A DNA stretch of 64,000 nt from Prorocentrum cordatum (taxonomy: Eukaryota > Sar > Dinophyceae > Prorocentrales > Prorocentraceae). A program made the translations under genes and the position numbers. Shown piece by piece: positions 51,186 to 62,129 of the stretch. The notes below the pieces were generated by a model that was not told the DNA's origin, searched no databases, and was given only the letters and a program-made list of their open reading frames with translations. Positions within the stretch are counted from its first letter, which is position 1. Each line of letters opens with the position of its first letter. The stretch is from the NCBI GenBank assembly GCA_963575745.1, contig CAUYUJ010015502.1, forward strand, positions 198,067 to 262,066, in the 5' to 3' direction.

Positions 51186-51835
51186 ATTTGACGCGACTCC
51201 AGGGGGGTTGGGGCCTCTTGGCAGCTTCTTGGGGGCCTCCGGATGTGAGTCGACGGAGGATCTCTTGGGGGCCTCGCGGGGCCGCCTTGTGGCTCTCTTG
51301 GGGTCCTTTTGGGCCGTTTGGGGGGGCCTCTTGAGCCTCCTTGGCCTCTGTGGGCCATCTTGGGGCCCTCTAGGGCCGTCTTGGGGCCCTCTTGGAGGCC
51401 TCTGGGGCCGTCTTGGGGTCATCTTGGAGGCTGCTCGGGCCGCCATGGGCCCCTCGAAAAAGGTGAGAACGTCAAATATTGCAAAACCATATGGAAAATA
51501 TTGTGTTTGGCCTCTGGAGGTGCTTTTCGGGCCTCCTTGTGGCCCTCCTGGGCCGTTTTGGGAGTCTCTTGGGGCTATCTTGGGCCGTCTTGGGGCCGTC
51601 TTGAGCCTTCGGGAAGCTGCGTTGAGCAGTCTTGAGGCCCTCTTAGACCCCGAGGAGGCCCCAGAGGCCGATATCATAGATTTTCCCATACGTTTTGTAC
51701 GTCTTTGGGCTCCAAACAGAGGGGGGGCATCTTGGTCCGCCGACGTGGCGCGGCTCCAATGGGGGTTATTAGGGGGGATACATGACATGTAAGAGACTAG
51801 AGTATGTAGTACTGATGTAGTATAGGATACGTTGG
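51186..51835 (+). repeat. CTTGGGG-type repeat, partial unit 4
   Basis: The array resumes without the ACGTTAAG header and ends with CGTTTTGTACGTCTTTGGG and an AT-rich boundary near 51780-51840. Confidence 0.8.
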
Positions 51836-52745
51836 ACACGTTGCGTCAAGGCGTTCGCCAGAAATCGCTGCCGCTCAGCACGTCCCCTCCGAACGTGGAT
51901 TCCTCTCGCTTCGCGGGGTGCACGTCCAGAGCATGTACAATCCAGTCGTTATGGGGCCTCCTGGAGACCTCTTGGGAGCCTGTTGGAGACCTCTTGGGGG
52001 CTCCTGGGGGCCTCTCAAGGGTTTCTTCGGGCCCCATGGGGACCAATTGGCTCTTGCGCCGTCTGGCCTCTCCGGAAGCCGTTTTGAGAGCCCTTCCGGG
52101 CCATTTTGGGGCTCTCATGGGGTCCTCTTGGGCCGTCCTGGGGGCCTCTTAAACCGTCTTGGGGCCTCTTTGGGCCATATAGGAGCCCTCTTGGGCTGCC
52201 TTGGGCCTCCTCTCGGCTAGCCTCTGGAGTCGTTTGGGGTGGTCATCTTGGAGGCTGCTTGGGCCGTCATGGGCTTCTGAGAACCAAAAAAACGCGAGAA
52301 CGCTAAAATCTCTGAAAACCAAGGGAAAATAATTAATTGTCGCTTCTGGAGGCGCTCTTGAGGGTACTCTTGGGGCCCTCTTGGGCCGTCTTGGAAGTTT
52401 GTTGGGCCCTCTTGGGGCCATCCGGGGCCGTCTTGACGCCCTCTTCGACCCCCAAGAGGCCCCAGGGGCCCCCCAAAATCGTAGATGTCTCATATGTTTT
52501 GTAGGCTTGGAGGCCCAGAAAGGGGTCGCCCATCTTTGGGTCGACGGATGTGGCGTGGCCCGAGGCGGGAGGGTTAGGGGGGCGACATGATGATGTAGCA
52601 CACTACAAGATGCAGCACTTATGCAATCCTTGCAAACGCTGGACACGTTGCATGAAGGCGGTCGCCGAGAAACGCTGCCGCTCAGCACGTCACCTGCGGA
52701 CGTGGATTTCTCTCGCTTCGCGGGGTGCACGTCCGGAGCACGTTA
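51836..52745 (+). repeat. CTTGGGG-type repeat, unit 5 and the header of unit 6
   Basis: The header TCCTCTCGCTTCGCGGGGTG at 51901 leads directly into CTTGGGAGCC words. The next header at 52707 ends in ACGTTA at 52740, where element J3 is inserted. Confidence 0.85.
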
Positions 52746-52930
52746 CAGTGAGCGGCTTGAGTAAGGAACACTTACTTTTCAAAAGGGGCTCGGTCGTGCC
52801 TTAGATTTTGCATGCGTTGTTGACAGTTCCTTATGCGTCATTTGTTATGTCTCATTCCTTATGCGTGATTCCTTGGGATACAAGGGGCCTCGTTCCTTAT
52901 TTATCGTTCCTTAGGTCAACGCCCCGACTG
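52746..52930. mobile_element. inverted-repeat element family J, copy J3 (TA target proved)
   Basis: 185 bp, ends CAGTGAGCGG and CGCCCCGACTG. Left junction GCACGTTA, right junction TAAGACTGGGCG. Unoccupied copies of the same repeat at 48181 and 49288 read ACGTTAAGACTGGGCG, so the insertion duplicated just TA. The interior has several ATTCCTTATGCGT units. Confidence 0.9.
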
Positions 52931-53095
52931 TAAGACTGGGCGTTGGGTGGCTTGCCCTGCTCGTCTGCCGAGAAGCTCCGCCGCGCCTCGGCCACCGTGC
53001 CGTGCCCCCGCGCACGCCGCGCGCGCGGTGGCCGCGTGCCGCGGGGCCTCTGTGGGAGCTCTCGAGGCCGTCCTGGGGCGATCTACAGGCGGGGC
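52931..53095 (+). repeat. continuation of the interrupted repeat header
   Basis: AAGACTGGGCGTTGGGTGGC then TGCCCTGCTCGTCTGCCG is the remainder of the header seen at 48181, 49288 and 50340. Confidence 0.8.
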
Positions 53096-53261
53096 GCTGA
53101 AGAAGGAACCCTTTTCGTCGGGGAGGGGCTCCATGTTCCTTGATTGCTTCACAGTTTGCCTTGGGTGTTCCTTTGGTTGTCGATGGCAAATCGAAGTCCA
53201 ACTTGTGGATCTAAGGGGCCTCGTTCCTTATTTAGGGCTCCTTGGGTCAACGCCCCGACTG
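53096..53261. mobile_element. inverted-repeat element family J, copy J4
   Basis: 166 bp. TA then CAGGCGGGGCGCTGAAG at the left; CAACGCCCCGACTG then TA at the right. Its interior is closest to J1. Confidence 0.85.
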
Positions 53262-53313
53262 TAGGAGATGTTGGGCCTTCGTCGGCGATGTTCGGGGAAC
53301 AAACAACGACGTA

Positions 53314-53471
53314 CACGTGAAGACTCGAAGGCCCGCGCGGACTTCTCGGATCGGCGCTGGGGCACCCCCCTGGCTGAACCTTTAACGCCGCTTCTGGCGC
53401 GCTCCGCGCGCCAGGGGGGGTCCAGCGCCGATCCGAGAAATCCGCGCGGACCTCCGAGTCGTTATGTTTAT
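53314..53471. mobile_element. inverted-repeat element family G, copy G2
   Basis: Left GACTCGAAGG then CCGCGCGGACTTCTCGGATC; right reverse-complemented GACTCGGAGG then CCGCGCGGATTTCTCGGATC. The GC-rich centre contains GGCGCGCTCCGCGCGCC. Confidence 0.8.
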
Positions 53472-53474
53472 GTC

Positions 53475-53790
53475 ATTCTTTGTCCCCCTATCGCCGACGA
53501 TCATCGACAAGACGGTACTGCTGAAATCGTCTATTACCTCAATTTAGTTCGATGGCATTGGTCCCCTAAGGTTCCTTTGGCGCTTGAATTTGACATGGGT
53601 AGACAATTCGCACACATGTATCGAGTAGCATTCGGCCATCTGCACCTCTTCAGGTCCTCTTCGGCTGTCGTGGGCGTCTGGAGCCATCTTGCATCCATCT
53701 CGAGATTTCTTTTGCCCGTCTGAAGCCGAAAGGGTGTGAAGGGCAAACGCACATGAAATATGAATGTTTCCATGGCTCTGGGCATCTCGG
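53475..53790. other. no gene seen
   Basis: Moderate-GC unique sequence leading into the next CTTGGGG block. Confidence 0.35.
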
Positions 53791-54260
53791 GGGGCTATCT
53801 TGGGGGCTGTCGGGATCATTGCTGGAGGCGTCTTGGAGGTCCATTTTGGGGCGTCTTCCCTGGGTTGGGCCAGGGGGGCCGTCTTGGAGCCCTCTTGGGA
53901 CATCCCGAGCTATCATGGGGCCATCTTATTTGCAGTGAGGGGGTTAAATGATACCATGGAGTTTTGGGGCCGTCTTGGAGCCTCCTTGGGTCGGCTTGGG
54001 GGCCTCGTGGGGGTCGCTGAGGGCGTCTTGGGGCGATCTTTGGGGCCTCTTGGGTCGTCCTGGAGCGTCAGACCTTCAAAAACCAAGTGAAAATCAATCA
54101 TGTTTGCACCTCGGGACCCTCTTCGGGAGCCTGTTGGGCCTTTTTTGGGTGGCCTTCGTGGCCTTGTTGGTCATCTCGGAGGCGTCTTGGATTGTCGTCG
54201 GTGGCTCTGAGGGCCTTTCTGGAGCCGCACTGTGCTCTGGTCAGGCTTATACCACTGGGA
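53790..54260 (+). repeat. CTTGGGG-type repeat, block before gene 3
   Basis: GGGCATCTCGGGGGGC and CGTCTTGGAGCC words. It ends as the gene 3 frame begins. Confidence 0.75.
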
Positions 54261-54444
54261 CTGTCTTGGAGCCCCCAAATGGTCCCGAGGCAGCCTGGCC
54301 TTCCCTGACCAGTCCATCACGGACGCGTCCGGGGCCTGGGGTGGAGGGGGGTCAAATGCGCAGTTTGGGGTCCCTGGGGGGGATTATAGGGGGGAACATC
54401 TCACACGCCTGGAGACCCACAAGGGGCCGGCGGATCCTAAACTT

Positions 54445-56019
54445 TGTTTGACCGATTATTCGGGCCTGAAGGCGGACACAGGGCGTCCGTGCCAAATAGC
54501 CCTGGAGCAGCGGGGAGTCACTGCGGGGCAGCTGAAAGATCTGTTGGGTTTCTTGCGGGCGCACCTCCAGGAGGGTCAGGAGACGTGGTTCATGGAGGGC
54601 GGAACGCCGATCGCTTACGAGAACATGGATTTCTACCAGCTCTGCGATTGGGTCGTGAAACCATCCACAGCGACAGAATCTTGCAGTTTTGCTGAGTACA
54701 TTTCGCACTCAGCAAGTGCGCAGAGTCCGTCGTGGTATGTGTCACACGCTTTCTCCCAAGGCGTGCCTTCGTTCGTGGATTGCTTGTGCCGCCACTCTGA
54801 GGTACGCAATCCCAAGGGTAGCTGTTGGTTTTGGGTGTGGGCCCTAGCGCACAACTTTCATGCCCCTGCAATCGAACACGGCCCAGAATGGGGGCTTTGC
54901 GGCTCGCAGGGTGCAATGGCGATGAGCGTGGGGATACTCCTGGTCCTCGACGAGTACTCAAGGCCTTTCCAGCGTACTTGGTGTTGTTGGGAACTCTGGA
55001 CAGGCACGGCCATGGCCTGGGACATGGCATGGAGGCCTCCGCTGCTGCTGGACGTGGCTGCAAGGGACGAGGCGTGGGTGGGGGTGGTCGCAGATGGTCT
55101 CACCGACAGCGAGCAGCTACTCTTCCCCACTGTGGCGGGCTGGAGCAAGGGTCGACGAGAGCGCGGGTTTCCAATCAAGTTGATCATCGAGGAGTGTTTG
55201 GTAAAAGGCAGACTCGACATGGGGTCGACTTATACCAGCCGGCCCGGTGACAAGGTGCACATTCTCAATGCCATCGCGGCAAGGCTGGCAGACCCGGAAG
55301 GGTCCGAGGATGGTGTCCAAGATCAGTTTTCCGCGTTCAATGCTCGACTCCGAGCCGCCTTTGCTTTGGTATGCTGGCGCACCGTGTTGGAGCAGAATGC
55401 CTGGGATTATCTCATGTCGGACTCATTGTGCAATGACGCTGGCCGAAAGGACGTTAATGTCTCTTTCGCGGGCTGCTACTGCTTCTCTGACCAGAGTCTG
55501 CACGACCTCGTCTACTCGCTCCCCGCCCAGCTAGAGAGCCTCACGATTGATGCCAGCTGGACTCCCTTGTCCATTCTCGAGGGCTTTCGCTTCATAGCAC
55601 AAGTGGCTCCTCGCTTGACGTACGTGGAGCTCAGCTTCGCGGGCTGCGGCAGCCTGTCTGGCATCGATGAGCTCTGCCTCGGCCTCGCCGGCCTGGCCGA
55701 CCTGCGGGAGCTTGTGCTCTCGCTGGCAAGTTGCCAGGGCTTGCGGTCGATCCGCGGCCTGGGGAAGACGATATCTAGCCTCGCAAGTTTGAGAAGCCTG
55801 ACCCTCAATCTCGCGAGCTGCGTAAAATTTCCAAGACGTCAACGAACTGGCAGGGGGCCTGGCAGATTCAGGCAGCCTGCGCGATACGTGGATCGACTTG
55901 TACAACTGTGCCTCGCTCCCGCGCGGTCTGCAGCGCAACTTCAACACAGCACTGGCGCTTCTGCAGGCATGCCATTGGAGTCGCAGAGCATGTTCGGCGA
56001 GAACGCCCAACGCGCGTGA
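54445..56019 (+). pseudogene. dinoflagellate leucine-rich-repeat family protein (gene 3), frameshifted near 55835
   Basis: Family text: ALEQRGVTAGQLKDLLGFLR, FYQLCDWVVKPSTATESCSF, SWYVSHAFSQGVPSFVDCL, WFWVWALAHNF and PFQRTWCCWELW. I know this order from large dinoflagellate families (usual form WFVSHWWGEPV and YWVCAYANNQ); function unknown. Leucine-rich repeats with a cysteine follow (SLTIDA..., VELSFAGCGSLSGI, LVLSLASCQGL, LTLNLASC). Right after the last, the frame turns to Arg/Pro-rich text. The repeat pattern continues in another frame (QDVNELAGGLADSGSLRDTW), as if one base had been gained in AAAATTTCC. The start is not resolved; the frame is open upstream through repeat. Confidence 0.75.
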
Positions 56020-56139
56020 TGTCCAGCTGCCTGCGCCAAGTCCCGCCACCGTGCCAGCCCAACATTTCCAGCGGCGACTGTTCGAGCGGGCACGGGAGTC
56101 CGTCGTGTGTGTCAATTCGTGCCTCCAGGCTTGGGAGAG

Positions 56140-56375
56140 TCGTGATGGGAATGATGAGGACTATGAGGATGATAGAGCATGATGGCGATGCTGATGATAA
56201 TGTTGATGATGGTGGTGGTGGTGATGGTGGTGATGATGACGATGATGGCGGTGGTAATGATTATGACGATGATGACGATGAATAGGAGGAGGAGGAGGAG
56301 GAGGAGGAGGAGGAGGAGGAAGAGGAGGAGGAGGAGGAGGGGGAGGAGGAACAAGAGGAGGAGGAGGAATAGGAA
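56140..56375. repeat. (GAT)n then (GGA)n
   Basis: GAT/GGT units at 56140-56280 and GGA units at 56284-56370. Confidence 0.95.
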
Positions 56376-56394
56376 GACCGTCCCTTGTTATACT

Positions 56395-56935
56395 TTTCGT
56401 CGTTTTGATGCTTTCCTGGGCCGTGTTGGGGCTCTCTTGGCCGTATGGTGGGTGCCTGGGTGCCGTCGTGGGGTCGCCTTGGCGCCGTCTTGGGCCGCCG
56501 AAGGGCTTTCTAAGGCCGTCGTGGGTCCCGCGGGACGCCCCCCTTGGGCCGTCTTGGGGCCGTGCTGGATGCCCCGTAGGCCATCGTGGAGCCCTTGGGG
56601 GCCATTTTGAGACCCTCCTTGGGGGCCTGTTGGGCCGTCTCGGGGCCATCGTGGAGGCTTCATGGGCCGTCCTGGGCTGAAGGAAGCCCGGATATGAGAA
56701 TGCCAAAAGCCATTGAAAAAATGGGAAAAAGGCGGAGAAAAAAACATATAATCAGTTTGGCTTGTACGGGGCCTGTTGGAGGTCTTCTTGTGGCCTTCTT
56801 GGACCCTCTTGGAGGCATTCTGGGCCGTCTTGAAGCTATAGTCGGTGACCTTGTGGTTATCTTGGGTCATCTTCCAGACATGTTGGGCCAGGTTGGTGTC
56901 CTTGGTTGCCTGCGTGGGCCGTTTTTGAAATTCGG
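56395..56935 (+). repeat. CTTGGGG-type repeat, last block
   Basis: GGGCCGTCTTGGG, GCCGTCGTGGGG and GGAGGTCTTCTTGTGGCC words in two runs, 56400-56670 and 56760-56935, separated by an AT-rich patch. Confidence 0.75.
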
Positions 56936-57600
56936 GACGTTGACCATCGTTTTCCCGACCATCCTGGTGGGTCCTCGCTGTGAAAAGGCAGCGCCCCGCG
57001 TCTCCTCTCCGCTCGTCTCCTCCTCCCCCTCCTCCGCCGCCTGCCAGCCACGCGGCCCAGGTGTCCAGCACGCCGTGGCTGCTCGGCGGTAGGCGCGTCC
57101 CCCCGATGCGCCGACACCAGAACAGACCACCCACTGCCCTCTACTGTACATCCCCCCTTCTGTACACGGCTACTCGATTCGTAGTGTCTTTTGGTGAAAC
57201 TATAATATCAGGAATTGAAGCTATCATCGGGATCAGACAGAGCCTGTTCGTGAAAAGGGCCAAGCTGTACAGGTGCGTGGGCGGCGGCTTCCAGTACTTG
57301 AATGCAGTTGTGTGCGTGAGTCTTATATTGTGGAAATGTATGAAGGGTGGCTGTTACTGTTGCGGTTGAATCGCCATTTTCCGTTGCAACGTTGGGCGGT
57401 AAGTGCCAATGGACCTGCTCTGATCGTAGTTATGAGTTCGTTCTGCCTGTTGCCCTGTGTAATTAGATTTGTATGCTGGAAGCTTTCAATTTCACACAGC
57501 TGTAGCGACTCTGATGCCCAATCCGAAATGACTACAAGTGGCAGAGTGTTCCTGCTGGGTACTCATGGGCGTGCCTTTCATGCGCCGTAATGAATATAAG
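56936..57600. other. no gene recognised
   Basis: GC-rich then AT-richer unique sequence. The 57170-57600 part may be the decayed upstream portion of the LINE relic that follows. Confidence 0.35.
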
Positions 57601-57699
57601 ATCGCCCAAATTTCATAGTTGCGCACTGCCTCTTTCACAACAGAAGATCGTTGATTGATTGTTGGTGTGGTGTGTTTTTCTACATAAACAAAAGACGGT

Positions 57700-58330
57700 G
57701 CGTGCCAGGGACATACCATGGATTTGGATTGCCCCGATATCAGAAGGAGGCGCACGGCGATTCGTGTGAAATCAGGTTCTGGTAATGTGACGTGCGTTGC
57801 CTTGTACTACCCGCTACGCAGTAAGTACCCGAGGGACCAGATGAGACTGACGACCGCGGCGACACAAATCGATGATTGTGTGAAGAATGTGTTGGCGAAC
57901 CTGATTGGAAGAATGCTTCCCACTTTTCCTAGGATATGAATGATGGCGCGCGGCTGACAAAAGGCCCCCACGGGGCTTCTATTTTGGAACCAAGCGTTGC
58001 GGGTGAAGACGGTCGGTCGTTAGAGAGTAATGCTGGCGCGTTGATGCGTGATTTTGCTGAGACATATGGCATTTTCTTCGCCAACGCATTAATGCACGCG
58101 TGGTCCAGGTTTTTTCGGCACGGCGCCAAGCAAGACCACGAGGGAAAGTGCAGCGCACGTCGCGCATCGATCACGCGCTTGCCCCTGCGGCGTGCTTTTG
58201 TGATATTGATCGTTTCACCCACCCAGCCGATGAGAGCGGATAGGAAATTACCAGTCATTCCTTGCAGTCTGCCTCGCGACAATATCCCTTTTGTGTCTCA
58301 GAACAATGTCCGCCAGAGTTACTGCCGGGA
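57700..58330 (+). pseudogene. decayed LINE endonuclease domain
   Basis: Two frames together resemble a LINE endonuclease. AIRVKSGSGNVTCVALYYPL (57750-57930) is followed, after a 1-2 base shift at the codon before MNDG, by LESNAGALMRDFAETYGIFF then ANAL and finally PCSLPRDNIPF. The DLNDG, N-G-x-L-x-x-F and R-D-H landmarks of dinoflagellate LINE endonucleases are echoed as DMNDG, NAGALMRDF and RDN. It is only distantly like ORF2 at 0.8-6.3 kb. No reverse transcriptase is seen after it. Confidence 0.5.
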
Positions 58331-58394
58331 CCCCCCGCCCCCCCCCCCCCCCCCCCCCGCAGACGGCGGGACTTTGCGGGGCTCGGACAGGCCT

Positions 58395-58724
58395 TGCGCA
58401 GTGAGCATCACGCTGAAGTCTGCGGAGCTAGAGTTCAGGAAGGGGTGGTTGAGGTATTGCATAGACAGCATCTGGGATCGGTTGAAGAGCGAGCCAAGGG
58501 TCTTAGTCTTCGAAGGCGCGCGGAAGGAGGTCGCTGAGCTAGTCCAGAAGGCTGTTTTCGAACACTTCGAAGCGACGCCAAGTGCTCTACCTGCCGGGGG
58601 GGAAATCGCGCTCAAGAAAGAGATCGCGCTCTTAATGGGGGTGGAAGGATTAGAGAGAGACGCGCAGGCACCCTTGAGTCTGCGCTGGGGCTCACTCGCA
58701 CCACGCGTAGACGCAGAGGAATGA
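58395..58724 (+). CDS. candidate exon, unknown protein
   Basis: Open and protein-like from SITLKSAELEFRKGWLRYCI to IALLMGVEGLERD, ending at a TGA at 58722. It follows a poly-C tract and a CTTGCGCAG that could be a splice acceptor. No known motif, predicted helical. It might belong with the short Glu-rich stretch at 58740-58840 and the exon at 61.4 kb. Confidence 0.35.
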   Translation, partial: CAVSITLKSAELEFRKGWLRYCIDSIWDRLKSEPRVLVFEGARKEVAELVQKAVFEHFEATPSALPAGGEIALKKEIALLMGVEGLERDAQAPLSLRWGSLAPRVDAEE

Positions 58725-58739
58725 GGAGGGAGGTTGCAC

Positions 58740-61430
58740 GAGATGAGGGATGCTCTACTCGCGGAGGAGTTACAGGAGGCACAGCCCAAGTGCCTTGCAT
58801 CGGAGGAGTGGAGAACACGCCGTCTCACGGCGGGTGCTGGGGCGGGCCCGAGGAGGAGGGGGTTCGCACATAGCTGCAGGCGCACCGAGCATGGGGGACG
58901 GGTGGGGGACCTGGCTGCGCCGTCGAGCAAGGGCTGCATGAGCGCCGCTGAGATCGACGAGTAAGCATTTCTGGTTAGCGCGTCGCGGCGCGCCGCCCCC
59001 GCACAGCCGTCGCGCTTCGATGCGGAGGAAGGGGGGCAGACCTGGAGAGGATCAGCAATGGGTTCAGAACTGCGAGGAGGGGGCGGCCGCGGCGCCGTGG
59101 AGCGCGCCCCGCAAAGCGCGGTCGATTCCGCCGTTACGCAGGCCTGATGCATAGGCGCGCGAGGCGGGCCCCGGGGCCCCGACGCCTGCTGGGGTGGGCC
59201 CTCTTGTTCGCGGATGGTTCGCGGCAATGTTGGCTTAAATTCGGCAGCGTGAGAGAATTGCCGCGCATGGAAATGCGTCTTTCGCCGACCAGTTGTCTAG
59301 ACCTGTTGTCTAAGGTTGATGGCGATGCTAGGGCCCGGAGCACTCAACTACCACGCGGGCCGCGCTCGCCTGGCAAGACGCGGGTTCGGCCAGACAGGAA
59401 GCGAGCAATATTTCCTCGTGTGATTGCGTGCACTTACCTGGAAGATTGAGAATTGGAGACATCTAGGACAACTGGGGCATTGTGCTGGAGGGTTACAAGG
59501 GGAAAAAACTTCCATTGTAGAGGCGACAAATGACATGCGGAACGCATTCGGGTCAGCAAAGCACGAGTCGCTTGACGAGGCCGCGGATCCGCTGCGCGAG
59601 CAGAGCGACGCGTCCATCTAGAAGCAGAGTCGCAGACGCGCTTCTTGGCGGGCACGCAGGAACACGGAGGGCAATGTTATGGGGCGTGCGAACGCGGCCG
59701 CAGTATTAAATTAAGCCTTTGTGCACTGCCTGTCCGCGAGCGCCGAGATGGCCACCGTTTCAGCCACCCCACTCGCCCGCAGGGCAGGTGCACGATGAGT
59801 GGCGCGGAGTGCGACTTGCCCCTTCGGGTCGATGCTCATGACGTAAAAAAAAACGAATGTGGTGCGAAACCTCGAGGATACCTGCAGAGTCATTGCTCAC
59901 CCTGATAGACTTCTGAGCCGCGCGCTGCAGGTGCGCGGCGTATATCAAAGCTCCGGCATAAGGCAGGTGATTCCACATTTTTGCGGGCCTGGGGCCAATC
60001 GGGCCACGCGCGTGGCCTCTGCGCGCACGGGCCCCGATCAGCGCCCTGCAGTTGCCCCCCCGCGCGCCCCCCCCCCCCCCCCCTCCGGGCACGCTGTCTG
60101 CTGCCAATGGGCCAGGCGCGCCGCGGCTGCAGGGGTCGGGCCCGCGCGAGGCGCGACGTTAAGAAGATGGCGGCGTTCAGGAGCAACGCCATTGGCGCGG
60201 GCATCTCGGGGCCCGCGGCCTCGGCCCTGTCCGAGCCCCGAACTGTCCGTCTCGAAGCCGCTTGCTTGAAGTGCCTGGGGGTACTCTTGGGAGGAGTAGT
60301 TGCCTCGGAGCGAAAACGATCGCGATTCGGACTCTGCCTGCTGTCGAACTGCGGCGACGCGCGGGACTTGACCCGCTCTGGCTGGAGCTCAGATTGCAGG
60401 GTTTGAAGGAATGGCAAAAAGTGGCTCGATCGCCAGGATGGCGCGCTCGACATCTCACGGCTGCGCCCGGGGCCCTGGAAAGAAGAAGTGGAGGAGGCGC
60501 GCGTTTTACCGGCGCCCGAGCTTTGCGACTGAACCAGGAGACACTTCGAGAGGCAATCCATGGGCCGACCAACGCTTCCAGGACTCGGAGTACATGGAGC
60601 GCGCGGAGGAGGGGCGGACTGTATTGGAACCCGCGGAAGGTGATATGATGCTGGTGTTTCGTGGGAACTCAGCGGCTTCTGATGCTTTCCAAGATCTCGA
60701 TGTGCAACCATTTGTCGATGAGTTGCTCCTGAGACAACGTGCCCCCCCAATATGGCGCACTGTAGCCGGGGGAACTAGCCGATGCCGACTATTTCTGTGC
60801 CATGCTGACTCCAGTTGGTCTCCAGTGCAATCGTCGGGCCGTTTCCTGCGAGGCACTGCTCTCGCGCCAAGGACAGGCTGCAGGTGACATGATGCATCTT
60901 TTACTGCGTCCAAGCTTATCCATGTCAACCAACGCGTGGCACGCAGTGCAGGGGCACGACCATCAGGCATCTTGGACATGCACATACGTTTGGGCGGTGT
61001 CGGGTGGATTCGTCCACGTTCAATCCTCAAGTGGAGGTCCCTGAACTACGCGCGTGCCCCGAATGCTCGCATCCTTTTTAGACTTTCGAAGCTCTGCAGT
61101 TCCACCGACGGTCTCATCCCCCCGTTCCGCTTCCGGAGTATGTCCAGCAGCACGTTTACAGCGCCCCCCTCCCCGCCGCGCCCGACGGCGAGCAGCCCCG
61201 CGGGCGCCGCGACGGACGTGGAAACGATGGAGGCCGGACACAGAGGGCGACGCAGAAGAAGTCAAGTTTATCGAGGAGCTCGAGGAGATGAAGCTGGCGC
61301 AGATAAAAGAAGACCGCACCCGCACGAATGAACCAGATAATGAGAGCGACGACGCACACGAGCCAGCAAGAAGCCATTACTTTCTCGACCCCCTCTGATG
61401 CCCGACAACCCCCCCCCCATCGTTAAAGCC
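58740..61430. other. 2.7 kb with only fragmentary protein-like stretches
   Basis: Short plausible stretches are seen at 58740-58840 (ALLAEELQEAQPKCLASEEW), 59510-59621 (TSIVEATNDMRNAFGSAKHE), 60590-60770 (DMMLVFRGNSAASDAFQDLD) and 61240-61370 (EEVKFIEELEEMKLAQIKED). All are on the plus strand and separated by GC-rich non-coding text and a poly-C run at 60069. They could be small exons of one unknown gene; no splice chain could be closed. Confidence 0.3.
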
Positions 61431-61439
61431 ACAGCCAGG

Positions 61440-61843
61440 TAAAATCGCGGGCGGAGGCGGCGCAGGAATTGAGAGTTCGGGGCAGAGTCGACGAGACCAC
61501 GGAGGTGGGCACGACATCGGCGGCGCGTCTAGCGGGGTTCACGGAAGAGGAGGCAGGACAGAGTGCTGGAGCGACGATTGCGAAAAAGTTGACCGACTGG
61601 AAAGTTGAGATGGCGAAGCTGACCTTAGCAGAGGTGGCGCCGTCCTTCCCACTAGTCGAAGTCCAGACGGCCTTCAAAGAGGGAGTATGCAAGTTGTTGA
61701 TGGTTCCGCGACAAGAGTCGTTCAAAACGTCACCCACTTGCTGCGAGCAGCTGGGGGGCACGGTGAAGGAGGGCATGGGGCCTATGAGCCACGTAGAGAG
61801 AGTGTTGCAGACGTTCATGGTGGGCGACGAGACTACGGATTGA
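61440..61843 (+). CDS. candidate terminal exon, unknown protein
   Basis: Follows CCACAGCCAG, a good acceptor, and runs to a TGA at 61841. Text includes VEMAKLTLAEVAPSFPLVEV and EQLGGTVKEGMGPMSHVERV; mixed helical, no known motif. Composition and the AG|G boundary support coding. Upstream partners are uncertain. Confidence 0.4.
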
Positions 61844-61953
61844 ATGATGTGTGTGGACAGATGTGTAGCAGTGGTTGCGATGCGATGTTGTATGACAGCA
61901 CGAGGGTGCGAACAGCGGGTGTCACATTCATTGCTTCCAAGCGTGATACTGTA

Positions 61954-62127
61954 CAGTGCCGTTTTTATACATGCTCCGCGAGCGGATCATGTATTTAAAA
62001 AAATCAGGAATCTCGTATCAAAAACAACGATGAGATCACGCATGAGTTTTATTCATAAACTAATCATGTATTAAAATTCCGATAGTTTATATATTAGATA
62101 AACCGATGTATTAAAACAAATGCCCTG
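61954..62127. mobile_element. AT-rich inverted-repeat element K, copy K2
   Basis: 174 bp. TA flanks both ends; tips CAGTGCCGTTTTTATACAT and reverse-complemented CAGGGCATTTGTTTTAATAC. It holds the near-perfect palindrome ACATGCTCCGCG then AGCGGATCATGT. Same family as K1. Confidence 0.85.
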
Positions 62128-62129
62128 TA

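Noticed and set aside
52099-52114. GGCCATTTTGGGGCTC as a spliced-leader relic
   Set aside because: The resemblance covers only GCCATTTTGG and the sequence is an ordinary unit of the CTTGGGG repeat.
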